NCBI GenBank assembly: GCA_037139195.1
Contig: JBAXGW010000001.1
Location: forward strand, 1 to 64,000
Reading direction: 5' to 3'
Source of the DNA: JBAXGW01 sp037139195
GTDB lineage: Bacteria; Bacteroidota; Bacteroidia; Bacteroidales; JAHJDW01
Length of the DNA stretch: 64,000 bases
A program made the translations under genes and the position numbers. Positions 20,488 to 30,088 of this stretch are shown here, one piece after another (position 1 is the first letter of the stretch; each line of letters starts with the position of its first letter). The notes below the pieces were generated by a model. That model worked only from the letters and a program-made list of their open reading frames with translations. It ran no database searches and was not told the DNA's origin.

Positions 20488-20644
20488 AAACTTGATTATT
20501 ATTAAAATTCACCCACAATAATGGTTCGTCAATTAGGTATAAACCAGATGCTTTTATATGCTCATACAGCAGGATTTATTATAAACAAACAACTGATTTT
20601 GAGATAAAAACCAACAACAATGTAGACGATTTTATTTTTAAACG

Positions 20645-23600
20645 TTATTTAATTAAAGTAACGTGTCCAACATATTTATGAGTAACTCCATCAGCTTCTT
20701 TTGCATTTATAATCCAACTATACACTCCTTGTTGGCATATTGCTCCATTTGTATCTCTACCATCCCATAATTTTCCAAAATCATTTGTTTGAAAAATCAA
20801 TTGACCCCATCTGCTAAATATCTGCATGGAATACTTTTCTAAATCAACACCCATTCCTTGCGGTCCCCATAATTCATTTTTCCCATCATCGTTTGGAGTG
20901 AATGCATTGGGAATATAAAATGTATAGTCTTCTCTCAAAAATATCTGTTTACTAATGGAGTCTCTGCAACCATATTCGGTAGAAACATATAGCCAAACAT
21001 CGTAATAACCAATTTCTATATATTTATGCTCTGGTTTTTCTTCAAACGAGGTATTTTCTCCTGCCAAAGCGTTTGGATCGCCAAAATCCCATTCCCACGC
21101 TACCACATTTTGCGACGAACCAGAAGGATAAAATGAAATATTATTATTTTCATAAGAACCTACCTCTGGTAATTGATAAAATTCAGCAACAGGATTTTTA
21201 TGCACAGTTATCATATCTTGAAAAAGAAGTGAATTAGAACATCCTAAGTCTGATATAGCCGTTAGCCTAACATCATATTGACCCGATTTCTCATAGTTAT
21301 GAATAGGATTTTGAAGCGAGGAAGAATTATCTGCTGAATTAATGTCTCCAAAACTCCACGACCATGAAGTTGGCATTGGTGATGAATTATCAACAAATTG
21401 AACTTCTAATGGCTCACAACCCTCAATCTTATCAGAACTAAAAACAATTGCAGGCAAAGGATTTACAATAATTTCATGACAGGTCTGTGGAGAAATACAA
21501 TTATTTTGAGTTACTGTTAAACAAACATTATATGTTCCTTCTGTATTCCAAATTACATTGTATGGTCCACTACCTGCTCCTGTTGAAACATCTGCTCCTC
21601 CAAAATTCCCCCAATCATATACAGCACCCGATGTTGCTGTTCCAGTGTATATAACTTGCGATGCACTTCTAGCACAAATTGGAGATTCAAAACTAAAATC
21701 AGATGTTGGAATTGAATTTACAGTTACTACAACTTTATCTGAAGCAGTACAACCATTAATATCTGTTCCAACAACAGTGTATGTAGTAGTGGTCAAAGGA
21801 TTCTCCGTTATACTTGCCCCTTGAGCAACTGCCCAATCATAATTATCTCCACCTGAAGCTGTTAAAACTACTTGATCTCCATTGCATATTTGAGTATTTG
21901 AACCTGCTTCAATAACAGGCAATTGGTTTACTACTACATTTACCTGATCAGTAGCACTGCATTGATTCGCATCGGTAACCGTTAAACTATACATTGTAGT
22001 ATTAAGCGGACTTACATTATAAACTTGTGTATTAACACCACCTGGCGACCACTTGTATGACACACCTCCATTTCCAGTTAAATTTACATTTGTATTTCTG
22101 CATATTATTTGATCACTTCCAGCATCAGCAATTGGCAAAGAATTAACTGTAACAACCACATCATCTTGTGCTGTACAATTTATTGCACTTGTTACAGTAA
22201 CAGTATATGTAGTTGTTATTGAAGGGGAAACAGTTGGATTGGATGTATTGTTAGTAAATGAAGGAGGATTTGAACTCCATAAAAACTGATTTCCACCAGT
22301 TGAACTCAAATTGGTAGTATTGTTTAGGCATATTGATTTATCAGTACCTGCATTTGCAACTGGAAGTGCTTTAATAAAAACAACTACTTGATCGGTATTT
22401 GAACACTGATTTGCATCTGTTCCTGTTACAGTATAAGTTGTGTTTGAACTTGGCGAAACCAATATTGTTGCAGTTTGCCCATTTGAACCCCAATCATAAG
22501 ACTGTGCACCAGTTGCAGCTATAGTTGCAGTTTCATTAGGACAAATTGATTGATCAACTCCTGCATTCACTGCGGGTGGATTTATAACATTAACAATTAC
22601 TCTATCAGATCCAGTACAGCCCTGCACATCAGTGGCAACTACGCTATAAGTTGTTGAAACTGTTGGAGAAACTGTTGGATTGCTTACATTCGGAATTACA
22701 CTTGAAGGAGTAGAAGTCCATACATAGGTTGAGCCTCCTGAAGCTAAAAGTTGAGTTGAGCTATTTTTGCATATTGACACATCACTTCCAGCTTCAATAA
22801 CAGCTGGTGGATTCATCATTACAACTACTTGATCTGAATTTGTACATCCATTCAGCGTCCCAACAACAGTATATGATGATTGAACTGTTGGATTCACTGC
22901 AATACCTGCTGTATTTGGATTAGCTGGAAGCGAAGTGGGTAAGGTTGAACTCCAAGCATAAGAACTTGCGCCTGTTGCAGTTAGATTTGTTGAAATACCA
23001 GGACAAGTATACCCATCATTTCCTGCAAAAACAGGAGGCAATGGATTTACCGTTAATGTAACTGAACCTTGTGAAACACATCCTGAAGAAGTTACAGTCA
23101 CTGTATAACTTGTTGTTGTCGAAGGGGAATCAGCAAAACTATAAACATTTCCTTGTCCCGAACTCCATGCATAGGTGGCTCCTGGAACATTTGTACAACT
23201 TATGGTAGATGTTCCTCCAGGACAAATAGCTGCTGGCGAAGCTGAAACTGTTAGCGAAGCAGATGAATTAACTGTAACAATTACACTTGCTGTATTTGCA
23301 CAACCTACTGCATCGCCAACTGTAACTGTATATGTTGTAGTTATTGTTGGACTTACCGTTGGACTAGCAACACTTGCAATTGCACTTGGTGGGTTAGAAC
23401 TCCATAAAAATTGTGTCCCACCTGTCGCAGTTAAAGTAGAAGAACCTCCACAAATTGCAGTTGGACTTGCAGTTGCAGTTGCGGATGAACTTGAAACAAC
23501 AACTTGAGTTGTTACAACTACAGGGCATGCTCCAAATGTTGCGGTACATGTAACATTTTTAGTTCCAGCCGTAGGCCAAGTAACATTATGATCACCACCG

Positions 23601-24559
23601 CCGCCGGGAGGTGTTGCTACGCCTCCATCAAAATTCCAAACATAAGAAGCAGCACCCGGAGTAATTGACACTACAGACGTTCCATTAACGCAAACATTAG
23701 AAGGTGTTGCTGTGAGCATTCCTGATTGAGTGCCAGTCATACTATTTTCTTCAATAAACACACCTGAATCGTAAGCTTCATCACCTACATCAGCTACTGC
23801 CAGTTTAACATGATATGATGCACAAGGAGTTACATCACATTGTGCAATTAATGGCTTTGTAAAACCATCATACATTACGTAAGCTCCACCTGTATTGTTA
23901 ACATACAATGAGCTATAAGCTAAAGACTGTCCTGTTGGAGTGCAAGGACTAGGATCGAAAAAGCCAGGCTGACCTACAGTTCCAGGTGTTCCTGGATTTA
24001 TAGAATTAATAGCTACAGGTGTAGTTGTATTTGGAATTAAAGCAATGTTTTTCTTAACATAATTTCCTCCAGCAGGATTTGGCCCAGAAACAAAAAAAGC
24101 AAAAACATCATTATAGGTTGAACATACATATTCGGGATACTCTTCAGATCCAAAAACATATCTAAAACTAAAAGATGTTGTAGTAGGAATAAAATCGAAT
24201 TCTATTACGCATGCATCATAAGTTCCTTGTGTTGTGAGTGTGTTTAAATCTGCGTCACCAGGTCCATATAGCAAACTTCCACTTCCATCGGCAGTATTTG
24301 CAACATTTACTATGCTTGTTTTCCCTGTAGTTAAAAGCAAACCACCAGCAATACCAACATTTGAAGTTCCGGTAAAAGAACCTCTCGATAAAGCATTTCC
24401 TGTATAAACTACATTTGAAACTTGGGCACCAGGACCAGCAATAAGCTGAATCAACTGAAGTGGTGTTGGGGTATTATCAATTGTTATTTGAGAACTTGCA
24501 GTATAATTGTTGATAAACAAAATACCTAGAATTAATGCTAATTGCTTTTTGATATTCAT
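20645..24559 (-). CDS. Choice-of-anchor L / multi-PKD surface protein with gliding-motility C-terminal domain
   Basis: The 1304-residue product has a signal peptide, a choice-of-anchor L-type N-terminal domain (about 25-280, with FRYVFGSEEYPEYVCSTYNDVFAFF-like sequence), and about nine Ig/PKD-like repeats of around 80 residues ending TYTVTVTDxxxCxxxDxVxVxVN. One or two true PKD domains follow (PTSWSWSFGD), then the CHU_C / gliding-motility C-terminal domain (FYIPNAFTPNDDGKNELWGPQG ... GVYSWIINAKEADGVTHKYVGHVTLIK). It is expected at the cell surface via T9SS. Adhesion is the usual guess for this architecture but is not shown by the sequence. Confidence 0.88.
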   Translation of the reverse strand: MNIKKQLALILGILFINNYTASSQITIDNTPTPLQLIQLIAGPGAQVSNVVYTGNALSRGSFTGTSNVGIAGGLLLTTGKTSIVNVANTADGSGSLLYGPGDADLNTLTTQGTYDACVIEFDFIPTTTSFSFRYVFGSEEYPEYVCSTYNDVFAFFVSGPNPAGGNYVKKNIALIPNTTTPVAINSINPGTPGTVGQPGFFDPSPCTPTGQSLAYSSLYVNNTGGAYVMYDGFTKPLIAQCDVTPCASYHVKLAVADVGDEAYDSGVFIEENSMTGTQSGMLTATPSNVCVNGTSVVSITPGAASYVWNFDGGVATPPGGGGDHNVTWPTAGTKNVTCTATFGACPVVVTTQVVVSSSSATATASPTAICGGSSTLTATGGTQFLWSSNPPSAIASVASPTVSPTITTTYTVTVGDAVGCANTASVIVTVNSSASLTVSASPAAICPGGTSTISCTNVPGATYAWSSGQGNVYSFADSPSTTTSYTVTVTSSGCVSQGSVTLTVNPLPPVFAGNDGYTCPGISTNLTATGASSYAWSSTLPTSLPANPNTAGIAVNPTVQSSYTVVGTLNGCTNSDQVVVMMNPPAVIEAGSDVSICKNSSTQLLASGGSTYVWTSTPSSVIPNVSNPTVSPTVSTTYSVVATDVQGCTGSDRVIVNVINPPAVNAGVDQSICPNETATIAATGAQSYDWGSNGQTATILVSPSSNTTYTVTGTDANQCSNTDQVVVFIKALPVANAGTDKSICLNNTTNLSSTGGNQFLWSSNPPSFTNNTSNPTVSPSITTTYTVTVTSAINCTAQDDVVVTVNSLPIADAGSDQIICRNTNVNLTGNGGVSYKWSPGGVNTQVYNVSPLNTTMYSLTVTDANQCSATDQVNVVVNQLPVIEAGSNTQICNGDQVVLTASGGDNYDWAVAQGASITENPLTTTTYTVVGTDINGCTASDKVVVTVNSIPTSDFSFESPICARSASQVIYTGTATSGAVYDWGNFGGADVSTGAGSGPYNVIWNTEGTYNVCLTVTQNNCISPQTCHEIIVNPLPAIVFSSDKIEGCEPLEVQFVDNSSPMPTSWSWSFGDINSADNSSSLQNPIHNYEKSGQYDVRLTAISDLGCSNSLLFQDMITVHKNPVAEFYQLPEVGSYENNNISFYPSGSSQNVVAWEWDFGDPNALAGENTSFEEKPEHKYIEIGYYDVWLYVSTEYGCRDSISKQIFLREDYTFYIPNAFTPNDDGKNELWGPQGMGVDLEKYSMQIFSRWGQLIFQTNDFGKLWDGRDTNGAICQQGVYSWIINAKEADGVTHKYVGHVTLIK

Positions 24560-24713
24560 AATTTCGCGTTTAAATTATATACGCAAATATCAATATAAGC
24601 AATTTCAATAATTAAAAAGACTATGCTACATGATTAACACAGCAAACACAAACTCTAAACACAAAAATACTACAAATAATTCTAATTTCATATATATCAA
24701 CACATTAAACCAA

Positions 24714-26840
24714 CTACAATTGACTTAGAAATATAACCAAGTTATCGCCAGTATTAGACAATCCTAACTTCTGTCGCAAGCGAGTACGAGCAACATCAAT
24801 ACTGTGAATACTTTTATTTGTTATTTCAGATATTTCTTTTGTTGATAAATTCAATCGTAAAAAAGCACATAACTTCCGCTCATTCGATGATAAATCAGGG
24901 AACTGTTTAGAAAGATTATCATAAAAATCTTTATGAACTTTTATAAAATGTGCTTCAAACTCATTCCAACTATCGTTTCTTGAAACAATATTTAATTCAC
25001 TTATTACGCTTCTAACTTCAGAAGACGTTATTTTTTCTTTGCTTTCAATTTTCTTTTCTATAGTACGTAGTGCTTTAATCATTGAAATATTGCGTTCATT
25101 ATTCTGAACTATATACATTGCCTTTGAAGCAAGCTCTTTAATTCGGTAATCTAAATCATTTTTCAAAACTATATTTTCTTGTTCTCTCTGAATAAGCTCA
25201 AGCTTCGTAATTTCTTGTTGCTGTTTAAAAATTAATTCCGAATTCTTTTTATTTTCATTCTCTATTTGCTTCCTTTCACTCACATTTCTTAATATAAAAA
25301 ACAAATTATCAATATTTCCATTAATATCTTTTAAAACACTTCCATTAATTTCAATTTCGCATTTATTTCCATTTTTATCTACACATAACAACTCAATTGA
25401 ACCTGTATTTTTCTGCATTTTTATATCATTAAAATAGGAAAAAGCTTTTCGCCAGCTACTTTTATGAATAAAAACTTGTGGTTTGATGCCTAATATCTCA
25501 TTTTTATTGTTTAAACCTAAAATTTGAAGCATAGCAGGCGAAACATAATTAATAATCGCATTTAAATCTGCTATAAGAATGCCGTCGGGAGATGTAGTAA
25601 CTAAAGAACGATAAAGTTCTTCGCTTTTTTGCAGACTTATTAACGACTCATTTAATTTATCTTTTTGCTCTGTTATAATTTGATTTTTAGCCAATAATAA
25701 AACATTTGTCTTTTTCTTTTGCAAATAATTTCTAAATACCACTACACCGATAATCAACACCATAAAACCAAGCAAATAGAAAAAATAAATTAAATTTTGT
25801 TGGTATTTATTTTCTTTGCTAAGTATTTCATTTTCTTTTTGTTTAGCATCTGTTTCATACTTAATATGCAATTCAGCTATTCTTTTTTTCGATTCACTGC
25901 TTGACAAACTATCTTTTAAATCGGAATATTTTTTATAAAAATCAAATGCTTTAGGTATATTATTTTGCAATTGATAAATACTGGAAAGATATTTATAAAT
26001 ATCTCTTGTAAAATCTCTAAACTCAAATTTTTGAGCAAAATCGAGGCTTTTATTAAAATAACCTAAGGCTCCATTATAGTCACCCATCGATTGCTTCATT
26101 CGTCCTAAATTAATTAACGACACAATAACTACCGATGAGTTATTTAGCTCCTGCCCTGCTTTTAAACTTTTTTCATAATATGAAATTGCTGTTTTTTGAT
26201 CACCTTTAAAATCAAACACATCCCCAATATTGACTAATGTAATAGCAATCATCTGCTTATCACCAATAGTAGTTTCTTTATCTAAGGCTTCTTTATAATA
26301 TTCATAAGCCTTATCATATTCTTTTGTTTTAGTATAATTAATACCAATATTATTTAAGGAGCCCACAATTCCTTTAACATGATTCATTTTTTTAAATATA
26401 CTCAATGCATTTAGATTACTATTTCTTGCCTTTTCATAATCGCCCATATTATCGTATAGAATAGCCAAGTTTGACCAAGCACCAGATTGCCCTTGCAAGT
26501 ACTTTATTTTATCTGAAGCCTCAAGACATTGAATATACAAACTCATCGCTTTAAAATGTTCGCCCAAATTTGAGTAACCTATTCCAATATTTAATTTTGA
26601 ATTAACAATTAATGTATCATTATTAATTTCTTCGGCTAAGGCCAAGGCATTATGACCGTATTCAATAACTTTTGCAGGACTTTTATACCAATATGATTTT
26701 GATATTGAATTTAATATCCTGATTTTTTCCTCCGAAGTTTTTGCTCTTTCTAAATCTTGAATCAAACTATCAGTTTGAGACTTTGCTAGCATACTAAAAA
26801 AAGAAAACAAAACGATGAAGAATAAAAGCTTAAATCTCAT
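24714..26840 (-). CDS. TPR-PAS sensor with LuxR-type DNA-binding domain
   Basis: The 708-residue protein has a signal peptide, about seven TPR units (40-320), one membrane helix (about 352-370, NLIYFFYLLGFMVLIIGVVVF), a coiled coil, a PAS domain (about 410-530, LYRSLVTTSPDGILIADLNAIINYVSPAML), another coiled coil and a C-terminal helix-turn-helix (LSSNERKLCAFLRLNLSTKEISEITNKSIHSIDVARTRLRQKL, written here only as a description). This is a common Bacteroidota one-component architecture with the TPRs in the periplasm and the DNA-binding part in the cytosol. The neighbouring surface-protein genes may be its targets; that is inference. Confidence 0.85.
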   Translation of the reverse strand: MRFKLLFFIVLFSFFSMLAKSQTDSLIQDLERAKTSEEKIRILNSISKSYWYKSPAKVIEYGHNALALAEEINNDTLIVNSKLNIGIGYSNLGEHFKAMSLYIQCLEASDKIKYLQGQSGAWSNLAILYDNMGDYEKARNSNLNALSIFKKMNHVKGIVGSLNNIGINYTKTKEYDKAYEYYKEALDKETTIGDKQMIAITLVNIGDVFDFKGDQKTAISYYEKSLKAGQELNNSSVVIVSLINLGRMKQSMGDYNGALGYFNKSLDFAQKFEFRDFTRDIYKYLSSIYQLQNNIPKAFDFYKKYSDLKDSLSSSESKKRIAELHIKYETDAKQKENEILSKENKYQQNLIYFFYLLGFMVLIIGVVVFRNYLQKKKTNVLLLAKNQIITEQKDKLNESLISLQKSEELYRSLVTTSPDGILIADLNAIINYVSPAMLQILGLNNKNEILGIKPQVFIHKSSWRKAFSYFNDIKMQKNTGSIELLCVDKNGNKCEIEINGSVLKDINGNIDNLFFILRNVSERKQIENENKKNSELIFKQQQEITKLELIQREQENIVLKNDLDYRIKELASKAMYIVQNNERNISMIKALRTIEKKIESKEKITSSEVRSVISELNIVSRNDSWNEFEAHFIKVHKDFYDNLSKQFPDLSSNERKLCAFLRLNLSTKEISEITNKSIHSIDVARTRLRQKLGLSNTGDNLVIFLSQL

Positions 26841-26865
26841 AATCTTAATATAAAATGAATATAAA

Positions 26866-26873
26866 CAAAGTTA
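26866..26873 (-). promoter_or_regulatory. -7 element for the TPR-PAS-LuxR gene
   Basis: On the minus strand the sequence reads TAACTTTG, an exact match to the Bacteroidota TAnnTTTG -7 consensus, 26 bases upstream of the start codon. Confidence 0.55.
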
Positions 26874-27080
26874 AATATAATTAACTAAATTTCACATAGT
26901 ATTCCTTTTATGTTAATAAAAATAATACATACATTTTTCATACATATATATATTACCTATTGATAATCTGATAAATATTATTTTTTAGTCTTTTTAAAAT
27001 CCATTGAGCATAATAAAACATAGAGTTTTCCAACTGCTATTTTTTTATAAACTTGATAAAATAGAATCAAAAAAAAACAT

Positions 27081-27088
27081 TAAATTTG
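27081..27088 (+). promoter_or_regulatory. -7 element for the parA operon
   Basis: TAAATTTG matches TAnnTTTG exactly, 26 bases before the parA ATG. A TTG at 27053-27055 could be the -33 element but the spacing (25 bases) is a little long. The intergenic region 26841-27113 holds nothing else I can support. Confidence 0.55.
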
Positions 27089-27113
27089 CGGTTCGATAAA
27101 TTATAAAACACAA

Positions 27114-27917
27114 ATGGCGAAAATTATTTCCGTTGCGAATCAAAAAGGCGGTGTTGGAAAAACTACTACATCAATCAATTTAGCTTCTAGCTTAGCTGTA
27201 TTAGATTACAAAACACTTCTTATTGATGCCGACCCTCAAGCAAACTCCACCTCAGGAATTGGTTTCGATCCGAACAATATCAAAACAAGTATATACGAAT
27301 GTTTGATTGATGAAGTTGAACCTCAAAACATTATACTAAAAACAAATACACCTAATCTCGATTTAATGCCAGCTCATATTGATTTAGTTGGTTTTGAAAT
27401 TGAAATGGTGGAAATGCCTAATCGTGAAAAAAGAATGCTTCAACTGAATGCAAAACTCAGAGAACATTACGATTTTATAATTATTGATTGTGCACCATCG
27501 CTAGGACTATTAACAATTAATGCTCTTACTGGCTCCGATTCTGTAATAATTCCTGTTCAATGTGAATATTTTGCTCTTGAAGGATTAGGGAAATTATTTA
27601 ACACCATAAAATTAGTACAATCTTCATTAAATACAAATTTAGAAATCGAAGGTATTCTTTTAACAATGTACGATGTTCGCTTAAGATTATCTAATATGGT
27701 TGTTGAAGATGTGAAAACTCATTTTCAGGATTTGGTTTTTGAAACAATAATTCAACGAAACGTTCGTTTAGCTGAAGCACCAAGTTTTGGACAATCAATT
27801 ATTATGCACGATGCTGAATCTAAAGGAGCTACAAATTATTTAAATCTTGCCAGAGAAATATTGCAAAAAAATGGCATGACTAAAATAAAAAAATCAACTA
27901 AAAAAATCAACATATAA
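27114..27917 (+). CDS. parA: Chromosome partitioning ATPase ParA (Soj)
   Basis: The 267-residue protein carries the deviant Walker A KGGVGKTT at residues 11-18, the DADPQANSTSG switch segment and IIIDCAPSLGLLTINAL Walker B region of the ParA/Soj family. Together with ParB it moves the replication origin region to daughter cells. Its stop codon overlaps the parB start by one base. Gene order parA-parB-DUF5683-dapB-lepB is the usual chromosomal one in Bacteroidota, so this is the housekeeping copy rather than a plasmid relic. Confidence 0.96.
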   Translation: MAKIISVANQKGGVGKTTTSINLASSLAVLDYKTLLIDADPQANSTSGIGFDPNNIKTSIYECLIDEVEPQNIILKTNTPNLDLMPAHIDLVGFEIEMVEMPNREKRMLQLNAKLREHYDFIIIDCAPSLGLLTINALTGSDSVIIPVQCEYFALEGLGKLFNTIKLVQSSLNTNLEIEGILLTMYDVRLRLSNMVVEDVKTHFQDLVFETIIQRNVRLAEAPSFGQSIIMHDAESKGATNYLNLAREILQKNGMTKIKKSTKKINI

Positions 27918-28804
27918 TGAACGCAAAAAAAACTGGTTTAGGAAGAGGATTAAGTGCATTATTAGAAAGCTCTGAAGCTGTTGATTTTAGAAAGAGTCAA
28001 CAAATTGCTGAACATATTGAAAACAGCGATTTCTCTTTTATTAGCATTGAAAAAATTGAGGCAAACCCATATCAACCACGTACAGAATTTGAACAAGAAG
28101 CTTTAGAAGAACTTTCTGAATCAATAAAAGTAATGGGCATAATTCAACCTATTACTGTAAGAAACATTGGCAAAAACAAATATCAACTTATATCTGGCGA
28201 AAGACGCTTTAGAGCATCCAAACTAGCTGGGCTAAAAACAGTTCCTGCATTTATTCGTAAAACAAACGATGATGAAATGCTTCAACTGGCTTTAGTTGAA
28301 AATATTCAACGCGAAAACCTTAATTCTATTGAAGTTGCTATAAGCTACGAACGTTTAATTAACGAATGTAATTTTAATCAAGAAGAGCTAAGTGCTAAAG
28401 TTGGTAAACAACGCAGCACAATCGTAAACTATTTGCGCCTGCTTAAACTTCCACCTGAAATTCAATTAGGTTTAAAACTGAATAAAATTTCGATGGGACA
28501 TGCTCGTTCCTTAATCAATATTCAAGATCAAGAAAAACAAAACGAAATATTTGAACAAATAATTGAGCAAGATTTATCGGTTAGAAAAGCGGAAGAACTC
28601 GTTAGAAATATTGATAAACCTAAAAAAACTATCACTAAAATTTCTTTGCACGACAAACAAGTTGAAATAAAAAATAAGCTTACCGAGAATTTAAAAACTA
28701 AAGTCGATTTAAAAATTAGCGCCAATGGAAAAGGCACACTACTTATTTCATTTAAATCCGACGAGCACCTAAAATCGATGCTTCAATCTCTAAAATGGGA
28801 TTAA
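27917..28804 (+). CDS. parB: Chromosome partitioning protein ParB (Spo0J)
   Basis: The 295-residue protein has the ParB N-terminal CTPase domain (IEANPYQPRTEFEQEALEELSESIK, GERRFRASKLAGL), the helix-turn-helix region (NQEELSAKVGKQRSTIVNYLRLLKLP) and a short C-terminal dimer domain. It binds parS sites and slides as a CTP clamp. No perfect parS site was found by eye in this window. Confidence 0.96.
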   Translation: MNAKKTGLGRGLSALLESSEAVDFRKSQQIAEHIENSDFSFISIEKIEANPYQPRTEFEQEALEELSESIKVMGIIQPITVRNIGKNKYQLISGERRFRASKLAGLKTVPAFIRKTNDDEMLQLALVENIQRENLNSIEVAISYERLINECNFNQEELSAKVGKQRSTIVNYLRLLKLPPEIQLGLKLNKISMGHARSLINIQDQEKQNEIFEQIIEQDLSVRKAEELVRNIDKPKKTITKISLHDKQVEIKNKLTENLKTKVDLKISANGKGTLLISFKSDEHLKSMLQSLKWD

Positions 28805-28810
28805 TAAACA

Positions 28811-29353
28811 ATGAAACTAATAAGAAACATCTTTTTTTTTATTGCAATATTGCTTTTTTGTATTCCAGCAATCGCCCAGAAAAGTGATACGGTTAAAATT
28901 AAACATTCTGCCACAAAAGCATCGGTTATGTCGGCTATTTTACCTGGTTCTGGTCAAGTTTACAATAGAAAATACTGGAAAGTCCCTGTATTATATATTG
29001 GACTCGGCACGCTAACCTATTTTTTATCAAACAATTACTCTCAATATCAACTATTCAGAAAAGCATATCAGTACAGAACCGATGGAATTACCACTACAAT
29101 TGACAACCAACCTTTGTATTCGGACGAACAGCTTAAAATAAATCGCGATATTTATAGAGGTAATTTAGAATTAAGTGTAATCCTTACTACTGCCTTGTAT
29201 GTTATAAATATTGTTGACGCCTCGGTGGATGCTCATTTGTATAAATTTGATATTTCTGAAGACCTTTCGTTAAATGTATCACCTACATTAATACAAGCTT
29301 CGCCATTTTCCCTTAATCAAACAGCAGGATTGTCCTTAAAACTAAAGTTTTAA
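28811..29353 (+). CDS. DUF5683 membrane-associated protein
   Basis: A 180-residue protein with signal peptide (ends PAIAQ) and the family signature SAILPGSGQVYNRKYWKVPVLYIGLGTLTYF, which includes a hydrophobic segment, plus a second hydrophobic segment near residue 125. DUF5683 proteins regularly follow parB in Bacteroidota; the function is unknown. It lies six bases after parB and two bases before dapB. Confidence 0.85.
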   Translation: MKLIRNIFFFIAILLFCIPAIAQKSDTVKIKHSATKASVMSAILPGSGQVYNRKYWKVPVLYIGLGTLTYFLSNNYSQYQLFRKAYQYRTDGITTTIDNQPLYSDEQLKINRDIYRGNLELSVILTTALYVINIVDASVDAHLYKFDISEDLSLNVSPTLIQASPFSLNQTAGLSLKLKF

Positions 29354-29355
29354 AT

Positions 29356-30075
29356 ATGAATATAACGTTAATCGGTTATGGTAGAATGGGCAAAGAAATT
29401 GAGAAAACTGCCATTGAAAGAGGTCATACTATTAATCTTATTATTGAAGAACATAACTCTAACGAGTTGAACACGAAAAACACTACAAACACTGACGCAG
29501 TAATAGAATTCACTCAACCCAATTCTGTAATTAACAATATCAGCAAGTGTTTTGAATTAAATCTACCTTTTATTACTGGAACAACTGGATGGTACAATCA
29601 AATTGATGAAATAAGAAAAAAGTGTGAAGATCAAAAGCAAGCCTTTATTTATGCATCAAACTTCAGTATTGGCGTTAATATTTTCTTCAAACTGAATGAA
29701 TATATTGCTTCGCTTATAAACACTAATAACAGTTATATTCCATCAATTGATGAAATACATCATACTGCAAAAATCGACAAACCATCAGGAACAGCTATTA
29801 CACTTGCTAATACTATTATTGATAATTACCCAAATATTAATAGTTGGACATTAGATGAAGATTCAGAAACTAAATTAAAAATCAATTCTCATCGAGAAGA
29901 AGGAATTGTTGGCACCCACACCGTTTGCTTCGAATCTGATATTGATAAAATTTCAATTACTCATGAAGCATACAATAGAAAAGGTTTTGCGCTAGGTGCT
30001 GTTTTAGCTGCTGAATGGCTATATAATAAAAAAGGTTTTTTTGCGTTTAACCAAATATTTGACAAATTAATTTAA
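29356..30075 (+). CDS. dapB: 4-hydroxy-tetrahydrodipicolinate reductase
   Basis: The 239-residue enzyme reduces the dihydrodipicolinate intermediate with NAD(P)H in the diaminopimelate/lysine pathway. Visible motifs are the Rossmann loop GYGRMGKEI at the N-terminus, FITGTTGW, and the active site segment EIHHTAKIDKPSGTA (catalytic His-His and Lys). The length is normal for the Bacteroidota form. It is in the parAB operon and followed 13 bases later by lepB. Confidence 0.96.
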   Translation: MNITLIGYGRMGKEIEKTAIERGHTINLIIEEHNSNELNTKNTTNTDAVIEFTQPNSVINNISKCFELNLPFITGTTGWYNQIDEIRKKCEDQKQAFIYASNFSIGVNIFFKLNEYIASLINTNNSYIPSIDEIHHTAKIDKPSGTAITLANTIIDNYPNINSWTLDEDSETKLKINSHREEGIVGTHTVCFESDIDKISITHEAYNRKGFALGAVLAAEWLYNKKGFFAFNQIFDKLI

Positions 30076-30088
30076 CACCAATTATAAT

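Noticed and set aside
23175..23507. ORF on the plus strand inside the PKD protein gene
   Set aside because: It is the antisense shadow of repetitive Thr/Val-rich coding sequence.
27114..28804. ParA/ParB as sign of a plasmid
   Set aside because: Gene order with DUF5683, dapB and lepB is the chromosomal one for this phylum.
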